This document shows, piece after piece, positions 22,282-28,392 of a stretch of DNA of 31,124 bases (position 1 is the first letter of the stretch; the number at the start of each line of letters is the position of its first letter). Position numbers and translations under genes: made by a program. Origin of the DNA: a virus. A model generated the notes under the pieces. That model was not told the origin of the DNA, searched no databases, and worked only from the letters and a program-made list of their open reading frames with translations. The stretch is taken from positions 1-31,124 of IMG/VR virus record IMGVR_UViG_3300025664_000003; one strand, given 5' to 3'.

Positions 22282-23042
22282 CGCAGCGGCCGGTTCACGG
22301 GCTCGCCCCAAGCGATCGGGCCTTTGGCGAGCGGGCTGCGGGTGAAGTTGTCGTCATAGGCCCGGGGCCCATCTTGCGCTGCGCTCTGGACGACCCGCAA
22401 TGCGGGCCGGTCGCCGACGCCCTTCCACTCCCAGGCCAGCGCGAAGCTCCGAACGGTTGCCGCGCGCTCGAACGTCCCGGCTTGGACGGCATCGAGAAAG
22501 CGGATTGCCCTCGCCTTGACCTCCGCGGGCGGGTAGCTGTCGAGCAGAATCTTGGCCTTCTCGAGATCGGCGCGCATGGCGCTCGCGGTCGCCTTCTCGC
22601 CGCGTTCGTGAACCGGAATCAACCCGCGTTCGACCGCCTCGGATCGGAACCAAACGGCGAGGTCGTAGGGTGGATTAGGCTTCCGTTCGTTCTTTGCTTT
22701 CGGCGATTCATCGCCAAGAGACGAAGTCTCTTGAAACCCAGGTAGAACGATAGGCAACGGCTTAGACGACTCCTTTGTGATCCGCGGGCGCTCGCGTAGC
22801 CGTGCCGGGGTGTTGCCGGGGTGTTGCCCGGCGTGCTCAGAATAGTTGCCGGGGTGTGCCGGACTGTTGCCCGAGGTGTTGCCCGGCAACACTTTGAGCG
22901 TGGCGGCGATCTCGGTCCAGCGGACCGCGCGCCCCTTTTTTGATCCCGCCGCTATCACGGCGGCAACCGTGCGGATCGACGGTTTCTCGCCGAGCGCTTC
23001 GAGCAGCGCGACGGCTGCGGCGACGACCGGATTAGGGCTCAT
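22278..23042 (-). CDS. Replication initiator-like protein containing the candidate origin
   Basis: 254 residues, just upstream of the helicase. The N-terminal 55 residues are a helical, possibly winged-helix region (IRTVAAVIAAGSKKGRAVRWTEIAATLKV). Residues 52-85 are a repetitive linker with PGNTSGNSPAHPGNYS and PGNTPARL. Residues 115-254 are helical (WFRSEAVERGLIPVHERG ... ALAWEWKGVG). Position, layout and the helicase neighbour suit an O/Rep-type initiator of phage replication, but no initiator family is identified with certainty. The linker coding DNA holds iterons (separate entry). Confidence 0.6.
   Translation of the reverse strand: MSPNPVVAAAVALLEALGEKPSIRTVAAVIAAGSKKGRAVRWTEIAATLKVLPGNTSGNSPAHPGNYSEHAGQHPGNTPARLRERPRITKESSKPLPIVLPGFQETSSLGDESPKAKNERKPNPPYDLAVWFRSEAVERGLIPVHERGEKATASAMRADLEKAKILLDSYPPAEVKARAIRFLDAVQAGTFERAATVRSFALAWEWKGVGDRPALRVVQSAAQDGPRAYDDNFTRSPLAKGPIAWGEPVNRPLR
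22716..22732. repeat. Inverted repeat in AT-richer DNA next to iterons
   Basis: AAGAGAC-GAA-GTCTCTT is a perfect 7-base-pair inverted repeat with a 3-base loop. The 100 bases around it (22681-22780) are by hand count about half G+C, clearly lower than the surrounding sequence, as expected for an unwinding element beside the iterons. Confidence 0.6.
22801..22890. repeat. Iteron-like repeats, candidate replication origin
   Basis: Seven copies of a 10-13 base element close to GTTGCCGGGGTGT begin near 22802, 22812, 22823, 22845, 22856, 22866 and 22878, so spacing is about 11 bases, one helical turn, with one gap of two turns. The last copy is a perfect palindrome, GTTGCCCGGCAAC at 22878-22890. 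The repeats encode the PGN-rich linker of the initiator-like gene. Seen directly; origin function is inferred. Confidence 0.65.
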
Positions 23043-23221
23043 GGATTAGTCCCGCAAGAACAGTCCGATAGCGGGACGCGGACCGCGCCATTCCCCTGAA
23101 GCGCATATGCGCGCGCGGCGCCGCAGGAACAGATAAGCATCGTCGGCTCGGTGTTCGATCCAGCGCCCGGGCCCGGACGTCGCTGGTCAGCGATGGGCCG
23201 GCAAATACGAGGTCGCTTCAC
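23039..23221 (-). CDS. Small Cys-rich hypothetical protein
   Basis: 60 residues from a GTG that overlaps the stop of the gene before it by GTGA, and its own stop overlaps the initiator-like ATG. Cys at CRP, then the pair CSCG twice (MLICSCGAARAY and LSDCSCGTNP) give a likely zinc site. An internal ATG at MLICSCG would yield a 33-residue form. The GTG is favoured by coupling. Function unknown. Confidence 0.55.
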   Translation of the reverse strand: MKRPRICRPIADQRRPGPGAGSNTEPTMLICSCGAARAYALQGNGAVRVPLSDCSCGTNP

Positions 23222-23385
23222 GACGCCTTCGCCAGTTCAGCCGGGCACTCGGCGGCGTGCTCGCGGCCCGCGCGGCGCGCGTCCTGGAGCTTCTCGTGGT
23301 CGCCCAGGTCGGCGCCGCATTCTTCGCACCGGGCGCGATATGTCCAGTCGATGCGGACCGTTTTGGACGCGCGCTGGCTCGCCAT
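23218..23385 (-). CDS. Small zinc-ribbon protein
   Basis: 55 residues, too short to be obvious, beginning ATG at 23385 and stopping in a GTGA overlap with the next gene. It reads MASQRASKTVRIDWTYRARC, then CEECGADLGDHEK and EHAAECPAEL. The four Cys/His residues (RCEECG ... EHAAEC) give a knuckle seen in many phage zinc-ribbon proteins. The tight overlap with the next gene supports it as a real gene. Longer frames on this strand in the same place are not supported. Confidence 0.7.
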   Translation of the reverse strand: MASQRASKTVRIDWTYRARCEECGADLGDHEKLQDARRAGREHAAECPAELAKAS

Positions 23386-23542
23386 ATGAAGAAACCCTCG
23401 TCTGGGTATGCGCCAGACGCGGGCTCTCTCTTCGAGCTGACCGTGATGGCGCTGAGTGATCCGGTGATGGTCGGATGCTTCTCAGCACCCATCACTGTCG
23501 AGCGTCGTCGGGGAGCTACCCCAATCAGCTCGCGAGGCCGGT
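23386..23542. promoter_or_regulatory. Non-coding spacer with imperfect hairpin
   Basis: About 157 bases between two leftward genes with no convincing frame. GTGATGG (23464-23470) and CCATCAC (23489-23495) are perfect complements with a partial inner stem ATGC/GCAC. GTGATGG or GTGATCC also recurs just upstream (23443-23470). No -35/-10 pair was seen. A regulatory RNA hairpin or protein-binding site is possible; nothing more can be claimed. Confidence 0.35.
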
Positions 23543-23914
23543 CTACGGCGCTGGCCCGCCGCGCTCCTTCTCGGGCGGATCGGGTTCGGGAATGAAATCC
23601 CACGGCACCGGAATCGGGGCAGCGCCTGCGTCAACGAGAAGAGCCCAGCCCGCACAGACCGGCTCCTCGCCGTTCACCTTCGGTTCGTGTACGCAATAGA
23701 ATGGCTCACGTTCGAGCGCACACTTCGTTGCGTTAAGGACGGTCACGCCCGAGGTATTCGCGACGGTCCCGAACCGGAAAACGCAGTCGTGGCACCGCTC
23801 GCGAACCTGCGGCTTCTCTTTCGCCACGGCGTCGGCAAACCGGGCCATGTGATAGCCAGCCTCGCGTTCCTCGACGCTCGGTTCGTGCAGGCGCGAGTCG
23901 ATAATGTCACCCAT
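23543..23914 (-). CDS. Hypothetical Cys-rich protein
   Basis: 123 residues. Residues 40-75 contain RCHDCVFRFGTVANT, then KCALEREPFYCVHEP, and later VCAGW: a four-Cys arrangement of CxxC plus CxnC typical of a small structural zinc site in phage hypotheticals. The C-terminus is Pro-rich. The start follows AAGGAAC seven bases upstream. It sits downstream of a helical protein gene and upstream of the 157-base spacer. Function unknown. Confidence 0.62.
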   Translation of the reverse strand: MGDIIDSRLHEPSVEEREAGYHMARFADAVAKEKPQVRERCHDCVFRFGTVANTSGVTVLNATKCALEREPFYCVHEPKVNGEEPVCAGWALLVDAGAAPIPVPWDFIPEPDPPEKERGGPAP

Positions 23915-23926
23915 TGCCGCGTTCCT

Positions 23927-24253
23927 TCACGGGCTGAGACTCCGGAGCAGCGTTTGCAGGATCGATTTCAATTCCCGGAGCGTTCGCGATCGCTCGCGCA
24001 AGTTGTCCAGTACCGCCTGCGCCGCGATCACTTCGCTCTTGCGCAGGTCCTTGGAAGCCGGGTCCTCGCGGTCGGCCAGCACGAGCGACTGCCGCGCACG
24101 CGCGAGCCGGTTGCGGGCCTTGATCGCCTCGTTCCCGACCCGCGCCATCTCGGCCATGATCTCGTTGAGCGCGTGCGCCTGTTCGTGTGCGGCGAGCGCG
24201 TTGAGCTCGTCCGCCGACAGGCGTTCGACCGCGAGGAGCCCGGCGACGACCAT
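23927..24253 (-). CDS. Helical hypothetical protein
   Basis: 108 residues starting at the ATG two bases after the stop of the ssDNA-binding-like gene. It is nearly all helix with heptad character (EQAHALNEIMAEMARVGNEA, RKSEVIAAQAVLDNL, RTLRELKSILQTLLRSL), probably a coiled coil. Such a protein next to an ssDNA-binding protein could be an accessory, but no family is recognised. Confidence 0.6.
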   Translation of the reverse strand: MVVAGLLAVERLSADELNALAAHEQAHALNEIMAEMARVGNEAIKARNRLARARQSLVLADREDPASKDLRKSEVIAAQAVLDNLRERSRTLRELKSILQTLLRSLSP

Positions 24254-24255
24254 CG

Positions 24256-24786
24256 CTACGGGCTCTCCGGCCAGGAGTCGTCGCTGCCGTCTTCGAGCGC
24301 GGCTGCGTCGTCGTGATGCACCGCGGCCCGCTGCGGCGGCTTGGTGGCGGTAGCGGGTTTCGCGGCGGGCTGGTCCTTCGCAGCCGCGGCCGGCTCTTTC
24401 TTGGCGGCCGGGAGGACGTTGGTGATGTCGGAGTACCCGCGGTCGTTCGTATCGACCACCACGCGGCACTCCCGGCCGCGCAGTTCCTCTTCGTCGAGGC
24501 TTTTCTGCGCCGGGTCGCCGCACCGAACGCCGGTCGTCGCTTCGAGCATCTTGGCGAATGCGGACCACTGCTTGTTCTGCGTGTTCTGGCCGAACGAAAT
24601 CGTGTACCGGCGCTTGAGCGTGTACTCGCCCACGATGAACAGCACGTCGACGAGGTTCTTGCCGTTGTCGTTGACCTTGGGGACGCCGTTATCGGTCACG
24701 ATATCGGCGGACTTGATCATCGCGAAGTACATGCCGGGCTCGACGACCGGGGTGGCGTTGGCGTCATAATCTCCGAAGGGAGGCAT
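24256..24786 (-). CDS. Putative single-stranded-DNA-binding protein (OB-fold/DUF669-like)
   Basis: 176 residues. Residues 1-125 form a beta-rich domain (YFAMIKSADIVTDNG, KNLVDVLFIVGEYTLKRRYTISFGQ, CRVVVDTNDRGYSDITNVLP) with a helix between strands (QWSAFAKMLEATTG), an arrangement of OB-fold ssDNA-binding proteins and DUF669 proteins. A Lys/Ala/Pro linker leads to an acidic end (ALEDGSDDSWPESP), the typical SSB tail that binds replication partners. It lies in the replication operon. Assignment is by look and context, not a named family match. Confidence 0.62.
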   Translation of the reverse strand: MPPFGDYDANATPVVEPGMYFAMIKSADIVTDNGVPKVNDNGKNLVDVLFIVGEYTLKRRYTISFGQNTQNKQWSAFAKMLEATTGVRCGDPAQKSLDEEELRGRECRVVVDTNDRGYSDITNVLPAAKKEPAAAAKDQPAAKPATATKPPQRAAVHHDDAAALEDGSDDSWPESP

Positions 24787-24787
24787 A

Positions 24788-24997
24788 TCAGGTTTCTGCT
24801 TTCTGTCGTTCCAGATGGAAGCGGACGGAGAGGATGTGGGAGCAACCGCGCCCAGCGCGGCACGAGCAGGAATAGTCGTTCAGGAAAGGAGCGCGCCGGA
24901 CGTCGTAGGTCCCGGAATCGCCGGCGACTTGGTAGGAGCCGTCGGCGCGCGCAAAGACGCACAGGCGAGCGGCTTTCATGGCGAGGTCGGGGTTCAT
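24788..24997 (-). CDS. SWIM-type zinc-finger small protein
   Basis: 69 residues. The pattern YSCSCRAGRGCSHILSVRFHL fits the SWIM zinc-binding signature CxCxnCxH, found in proteins that bind DNA or proteins. The N-terminal MNPDLAMKAARLCVFARADG may complete the fold. One base separates the stop from the SSB-like start. A tiny phage SWIM protein could bind DNA with the neighbouring protein; that role is inferred. Confidence 0.68.
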   Translation of the reverse strand: MNPDLAMKAARLCVFARADGSYQVAGDSGTYDVRRAPFLNDYSCSCRAGRGCSHILSVRFHLERQKAET

Positions 24998-25010
24998 CGT
25001 ATACCGGCGT

Positions 25011-25361
25011 TCACAGCGGTTCTCCGGTTTCGAGATTGAAGGGAACGGAGCATCGACCGAAGCGCGGGTATCCCCGTTTACGATCGCGCAGCGACTGAAT
25101 CCACCCGTCCAGGTAGTCGCGTGCGAGGATCATCATGCGGAGCGCTACGTCCTCGGGTTTCATGCGCCGGACCGTCGAGCCGTTAACGTACGTCACCCGG
25201 TCGTTCATCTCGTTTTCGATGACGCGCTCTGCGCCCGCAAGCGCATCGGCGATGTACCCCGCGACCGGCCCGACCGGAAGGCCAGCGCCGCGAATCGGTA
25301 CGACGACGTGAGCCTCATTCTCCGTTGCCTGTCTGGCGTTTTCGGGCTTGGCGGTTTTCAT
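25011..25361 (-). CDS. Hypothetical protein
   Basis: 116 residues starting at 25361 after AAGGAG. The sequence is MKTAKPENARQATENEAHVVV, then a helical region with IADALAGAERVIENEMNDRVTYV and MKPEDVALRMMILARDYLDGWI. No Cys, no membrane helix. The start overlaps the preceding gene by ATGA. Unknown family. Confidence 0.6.
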   Translation of the reverse strand: MKTAKPENARQATENEAHVVVPIRGAGLPVGPVAGYIADALAGAERVIENEMNDRVTYVNGSTVRRMKPEDVALRMMILARDYLDGWIQSLRDRKRGYPRFGRCSVPFNLETGEPL

Positions 25362-25537
25362 CGTGCGCTCCTTATTGCGTTCCAGACTTCGCCCCACGTC
25401 TCATCGGAAACCGCGCCGGTTAACTGCTCCGCCATGAAGCGAACGACTCGCTCGGGCAGGTGGCGGACAATCCACCACGCGGCGCGGTTCAGCGGGTCAC
25501 GGGCCATCGCGTTGAATAGCTCGTCGTCGGTTTTCAT
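25358..25537 (-). CDS. Small hypothetical protein
   Basis: 59 residues beginning MKTDDELFNAMARDPLNRAAW and ending ETWGEVWNAIRSAR. It is helical with several tryptophans (WWIVRHLPER). The gene starts in an ATGA overlap with the 25534 gene and ends in another. Its own 3' end carries AAGGAG, the ribosome site for the next gene. Function unknown. Confidence 0.6.
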   Translation of the reverse strand: MKTDDELFNAMARDPLNRAAWWIVRHLPERVVRFMAEQLTGAVSDETWGEVWNAIRSAR

Positions 25538-25914
25538 GCGGAGCCTTTCGAGCGGGCGATGAGCGTGGCGATACTGTCGTACGCGCGGCCAATGACGGAA
25601 GGGGCTTCGGTGTACGGGTTGTCGTCGTCGCATTCGTCCGCGAGCGCGTCGCGGATGCGTTCCAGTTCGGCAACGTCCTCGGCGTCGAGGTAGACGGCCC
25701 GCGCGAAGAGCGAGAGGTTCCGCAATTCGCAGCAGACGGAGGCGACCTGGTTAAGGCAGGAGTACGTCACCATCGCATCCGGCGGTGCGACATCCGTAAC
25801 GATGCCGAACCGATCGTCGACTTTTCCCGAGTAGGGGTCCGTCCATCGAACCTTGTCGCCGACTTGGAACGACGCGCTGGGAAGGGTCACGGGCTCAGAG
25901 GGCGTATCGTTCAC
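25534..25914 (-). CDS. Hypothetical protein with SH3/KOW-like N-terminus
   Basis: 126 residues from a GTG with AAAGGAAC nearby upstream. Residues 17-45 (VGDKVRWTDPYSGKVDDRFGIVTDV) look like a small SH3/KOW-type barrel. The middle has a Cys pair (YSCLNQVASVCC), and the rest is acidic and helical (EDVAELERIRDALADECDDDN). No family assignment. It is separated from the repressor-like gene upstream by 63 bases containing the hairpin GACCGA/TCGGTC (25946-25966). Confidence 0.55.
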   Translation of the reverse strand: MNDTPSEPVTLPSASFQVGDKVRWTDPYSGKVDDRFGIVTDVAPPDAMVTYSCLNQVASVCCELRNLSLFARAVYLDAEDVAELERIRDALADECDDDNPYTEAPSVIGRAYDSIATLIARSKGSA

Positions 25915-25977
25915 GGGCGTTCCTTTGCAGAAGGGAATCGAGCGGGACCGAAGGGCAACCTCGGTCTCGTTCGCGTT

Positions 25978-26250
25978 TCAGGGGGCGGTGCGCGCGGCCC
26001 GGCTTCGGTCGGCCAGGTCGGCCCGGTAGGCGGCATCGACCTCCATTCGGGCCTTCGCGATCGCCACGGCGTCGTCCGTCGATCCGCCGCGCAGCGCGGC
26101 CAGGGCGAGGGCGAGCGGATGGTGGAACCCCGCTCCGGGCAGCGCTCGGCCGTTCTTCCAGGCCGAGACGGTCACGCGGTTCGCGCCGACGTGCTCGGCC
26201 AGTTCGCCGGTGCGGAAGGGGTCCAGGAGCGTCGGGATCGCATCTGCCAT
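25978..26250 (-). CDS. Repressor/Cro-like helix-turn-helix protein
   Basis: 90 residues. Residues 14-35 (RTGELAEHVGANRVTVSAWKNG) form a helix-turn-helix of the Cro/CI kind (FRTGELAEHVGANRVTVSAW with R and N in the recognition helix). The C-terminal part is an Ala/Arg-rich helix, perhaps for dimerisation; there is no peptidase domain of the LexA/CI type. It starts at an ATG that would be the first base of a transcript from the leftward promoter. It probably controls the divergent promoters just upstream and may be first in the leftward operon. Confidence 0.72.
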   Translation of the reverse strand: MADAIPTLLDPFRTGELAEHVGANRVTVSAWKNGRALPGAGFHHPLALALAALRGGSTDDAVAIAKARMEVDAAYRADLADRSRAARTAP

Positions 26251-26256
26251 GCCCGC

Positions 26257-26285
26257 ATGATAATCTATTGTCGCCCCGTTGACAA
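26257..26285 (-). promoter_or_regulatory. Leftward sigma70-type promoter
   Basis: On the minus strand TTGTCA (26280-26285) and TATCAT (26257-26262) are 17 bases apart. Transcription would begin seven bases further, at the A of the repressor-like ATG (26250), giving a leaderless message. This is how lambda PRM makes CI, but here it is inferred from sequence only. Confidence 0.65.
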
Positions 26286-26294
26286 GCGTTTGTC
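26268..26294. promoter_or_regulatory. Candidate operator with GACAA/TTGTC half-sites
   Basis: Three half-sites: TTGTC (26268-26272), GACAA (26281-26285) and TTGTC (26290-26294). The last two form a 14-base dyad GACAAGCGTTTGTC. These overlap both -35 boxes, so a bound repressor would block both promoters. Confidence 0.65.
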
Positions 26295-26307
26295 GTGGGA
26301 TTATAGT
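26279..26307 (+). promoter_or_regulatory. Rightward sigma70-type promoter
   Basis: TTGACA (26279-26284), a 17-base spacer and TATAGT (26302-26307) are close to consensus. A start near 26314 would give a leader of about 23 bases with GAGAGGA (26323-26329) seven bases before the GTG start. Strongest promoter seen in the window. Confidence 0.85.
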
Positions 26308-26336
26308 GGGAGAACCTTCTGCGAGAGGACGCCAAC

Positions 26337-26585
26337 GTGACCAAAGCCACCGCCCAAAACTTCCAGATCAACCCGGCCGGATATGCCTCGGCCCTTGCGG
26401 CTAAGGCCGCGATCGGCGAATGGTTCGCCTCCCGGCACGGCGCCGGTTGCGACCGCCTCCGCGCCTTCGTTGCCTCCGCGACCAACGGGCGCACCGACGT
26501 CCTCGCCGACGTGACCGCCAAGGGGACCGTCCGCGACATGCTAGGCGCCCTGCTCCTCATGCAGAACCGCGTGGCCGCCCGATGA
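26337..26585 (+). CDS. Hypothetical first gene of the rightward operon
   Basis: 82 residues from a GTG with GAGAGGA seven bases upstream. Sequence MTKATAQNFQINPAGYASALAAKAAI and a second helical half (NGRTDVLADVTAKGTVRDMLG). As first product from the strong rightward promoter it might be an early regulator or anti-host protein; there is no recognised helix-turn-helix. Coupled to the next gene by ATGA. Confidence 0.6.
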   Translation: MTKATAQNFQINPAGYASALAAKAAIGEWFASRHGAGCDRLRAFVASATNGRTDVLADVTAKGTVRDMLGALLLMQNRVAAR

Positions 26586-27106
26586 CCGTCAGCGCCGCCC
26601 CAACCTTCACCCCCGCCGAGCTCGCCGCTGTCATCCTGGCCGACGAGCCCGACACCGTCGACGCCCCGCTCGGAACCGATGCGTGGACGACCACGGTCGG
26701 CGCGCTGCTGGCGGCGAGCAAGCTGTTCGGCGCCGCGCCGTACATCGGCAAAACCGTCGCCTACGCGTGCCGATTGGTCCTCGGTGGCTCCCCGCCCGCG
26801 ACGATCACGGGCAGCGGTGGGACCGGGATCATCCGGTTCTCGCGGCCGACGCGGTTCGCGAAATGCTCCTGCGGCAAGACCGTGCCGACCGAACTCGTCC
26901 GCAAGCAGGGCATGTTTGAGGACCTGGGCCCGACCTCGCGCAACGCGACCGACACCTGCGTCTGCGGCCGGTCCCGTAGCGTCCACGAGGACGCCGAACT
27001 GCGCCAGAAGCCGCACGTCGCGCGGGCGCTCGAACGCTGCGGTGGCGTGTTCCAGCCGCTCGGCGCGATGCCGTTCGACTCGTTCTACTGCGGGTGCTAC
27101 GACTGA
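26582..27106 (+). CDS. Hypothetical protein with two CxCG motifs
   Basis: 174 residues. Residues 95-150 contain FAKCSCGKTV and TCVCGRSRSVH, a paired CxCG that likely holds zinc, followed near the end by FYCGCYD. The N-terminal half is helical and hydrophobic (FGAAPYIGKTVAYACRLVLGG). No family recognised. Coupled by overlap to both neighbours. Confidence 0.6.
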   Translation: MTVSAAPTFTPAELAAVILADEPDTVDAPLGTDAWTTTVGALLAASKLFGAAPYIGKTVAYACRLVLGGSPPATITGSGGTGIIRFSRPTRFAKCSCGKTVPTELVRKQGMFEDLGPTSRNATDTCVCGRSRSVHEDAELRQKPHVARALERCGGVFQPLGAMPFDSFYCGCYD

Positions 27107-27819
27107 TGACGCCCGCCTCACTCGATGCCCGCGCGCCCGGTGCGAAGGTGTACTTCAAAGCTGTCCAAATTGACGGCTATTCCTTCCAGGGCAGCCCGAA
27201 GGTGCTCTACGAGGTCGGTGTGACGGTCGTCCCGGCGCCGCAACGCGAGACGAGCGGAGCGCCGCGCATCTGCGGCCCCGGCTACCTACACGCATCCAAC
27301 GCCGCGGGCGAAACGCTCATCGGCGGATCGTGGCCGTGCCGGCTGTTCGAGGTCACCGGCACGCCGGTCGCCGGATTCGACGGCGAGCATACGCACAAAG
27401 GTGGCTTTCTGTCGCTGACCATCGAGCGGGAGATCGAAGCGCACCGCGCGCTCGGTCCGAACGGCGCGCAGGTCGTGGCGTTTATCGAGCGCCTGAAGAC
27501 CACGACGGAAGACGACTGGACGGTCGTCATACGCGAGCGTCAGCGAGCGTCCGGGGACGCCGCCAGGGCCGCCGCCAGGGCCGCCGCCGGGGCCGCCGCC
27601 GGGGCCGCCGCCTGGGCCGCCGCCAGGGCCGCCGCCGGGGACGCCGCCGGGGACGCCGCCAGGGCCGCCGCCAGGGCCGCCGCCTGGGCCGCCGCGCTCG
27701 CGCTTGTCGCGCGCGACAAGCTCTCGCTGGAGCAATTCGCCGTGCTCTACAAGCCTTTCGCCACGGTCATCCCGGCGGACTCCCTCTTAGCCGAGACGCA
27801 GCCGGAGGTGACGAAATGA
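27106..27819 (+). CDS. DUF7666-like protein with Ala-rich 4-residue repeats
   Basis: 237 residues from an ATG overlapping the previous stop (TGATG). Residues 10-135 form a folded domain with YFKAVQIDGYSFQGSPKVLYEVG, ICGPGYLHASNAAGETLIGG and WPCRLFEVTGTPVAGFDGEHTHKGGF, reminiscent of DUF7666-type phage proteins in which a beta-rich head precedes an Ala-rich tail. Residues 150-197 are 12 copies of a 4-residue unit [RGW][AD]AA encoded by a 12-base repeat. The tail (LVARDKLSLEQFAVLYKPFA) resumes normal composition. Function unknown. Confidence 0.62.
   Translation: MTPASLDARAPGAKVYFKAVQIDGYSFQGSPKVLYEVGVTVVPAPQRETSGAPRICGPGYLHASNAAGETLIGGSWPCRLFEVTGTPVAGFDGEHTHKGGFLSLTIEREIEAHRALGPNGAQVVAFIERLKTTTEDDWTVVIRERQRASGDAARAAARAAAGAAAGAAAWAAARAAAGDAAGDAARAAARAAAWAAALALVARDKLSLEQFAVLYKPFATVIPADSLLAETQPEVTK
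27553..27696 (+). repeat. 12-base tandem repeat encoding [RGW][AD]AA
   Basis: Twelve in-phase units of 12 bases (GGG/AGG/TGG followed by GCC or GAC, GCC, GCC) cover 144 bases. Each unit encodes four residues, giving an Ala-rich helix with variable first residue. The period is a multiple of three, so the frame is kept if copies are gained or lost. Confidence 0.85.
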
Positions 27820-28025
27820 CGCCTCCAATAGAGGACCCACGCCTCATCGTCGCCATCGCGCTCGCGGGCCTTGCCGCGCTGCTGTTCGTCACCTACCACG
27901 TCGGCCGCTGGCTGGACGCCGCGTACAACCAGGGCTACGACCCGAGCGCCGAACGGCGGCGGGTAGCGCGCTCAGCCGCGATCGTGGACCCCGATCCGCT
28001 CTACGACGAAACGGTCGCGCTATGA
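27816..28025 (+). CDS. Small single-span membrane protein
   Basis: 69 residues from ATG in an ATGA overlap. Residues 10-30 (LIVAIALAGLAALLFVTYHVG) are a membrane helix; the C-terminal half is soluble, with RRRVARSAAIVDPDP. Probably cytoplasmic tail. Function unknown; first of four membrane proteins in a row. Confidence 0.6.
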   Translation: MTPPIEDPRLIVAIALAGLAALLFVTYHVGRWLDAAYNQGYDPSAERRRVARSAAIVDPDPLYDETVAL

Positions 28026-28216
28026 TCGCCGGTCTCATCTGCATTATGATGGGAGCGGTTGTTTTCGGCCTCACGCTGTGGGCCGCTGGAGCGCCGCATC
28101 CCGAGTTGCCGGCGACGGCTGGCGACGCCTATCGCGGCGCATTTATGGCGGCTGGATTCCTCCTCGTCGTCATGGGGATGGCCTGGGCTGTTCAAAGCGG
28201 CACGAAATCGTGCTAA
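28022..28216 (+). CDS. Small two-span membrane protein
   Basis: 64 residues. Helices at residues 2-20 (IAGLICIMMGAVVFGLTLW) and 40-59 (AFMAAGFLLVVMGMAWAV), with a Pro/Gly-rich loop between. C-terminus GTKSC. ATGA overlap with the previous gene; the next gene starts inside its end at 28210. Function unknown. Confidence 0.6.
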   Translation: MIAGLICIMMGAVVFGLTLWAAGAPHPELPATAGDAYRGAFMAAGFLLVVMGMAWAVQSGTKSC

Positions 28217-28392
28217 CGCTCGCAGAGGTCGGCGCGGCCTGCGCGCTCGTCGGCTTCGTCGTCGGCTCACGGGTGGCCGCAACCGTCATCCAGCGGCAGA
28301 TCGAGGCCGCAGTCGGCCCGACCGTCGCGGCGCTGATCGCCCATCGCGTCAACGCACACCTCTCGCCCGAAAGGACCAGCCCGCGTGGATAG
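28210..28392 (+). CDS. Small membrane-associated protein
   Basis: 60 residues from a GTG inside the previous gene. One hydrophobic segment LAEVGAACALVGFVVGSRVA near the N-terminus, followed by an amphipathic helix (QIEAAVGPTVAALIAHRV). It may be membrane-anchored. The end overlaps the next gene by eight bases. Start is uncertain because it has no strong ribosome site of its own. Confidence 0.5.
   Translation: MLTLAEVGAACALVGFVVGSRVAATVIQRQIEAAVGPTVAALIAHRVNAHLSPERTSPRG

Noticed and set aside
22801-22890. CRISPR array
   Set aside because: Repeats are about 11 bases apart with no spacers.
23187-23603. Minus-strand frame of 138 residues
   Set aside because: Overlaps three better supported genes (23218-23385, 23039-23221, 23543-23914) in another frame and looks like Arg/Ser/Pro shadow.
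25895-27121. Open frame of 408 residues on the minus strand
   Set aside because: It runs across the divergent promoters and several supported genes, with Arg/Ala-rich shadow composition.
27286-27735. Minus-strand frame with Gly/Pro repeats, collagen-like
   Set aside because: It is the complement of the 12-base repeat tract in the supported plus-strand gene; no start context.
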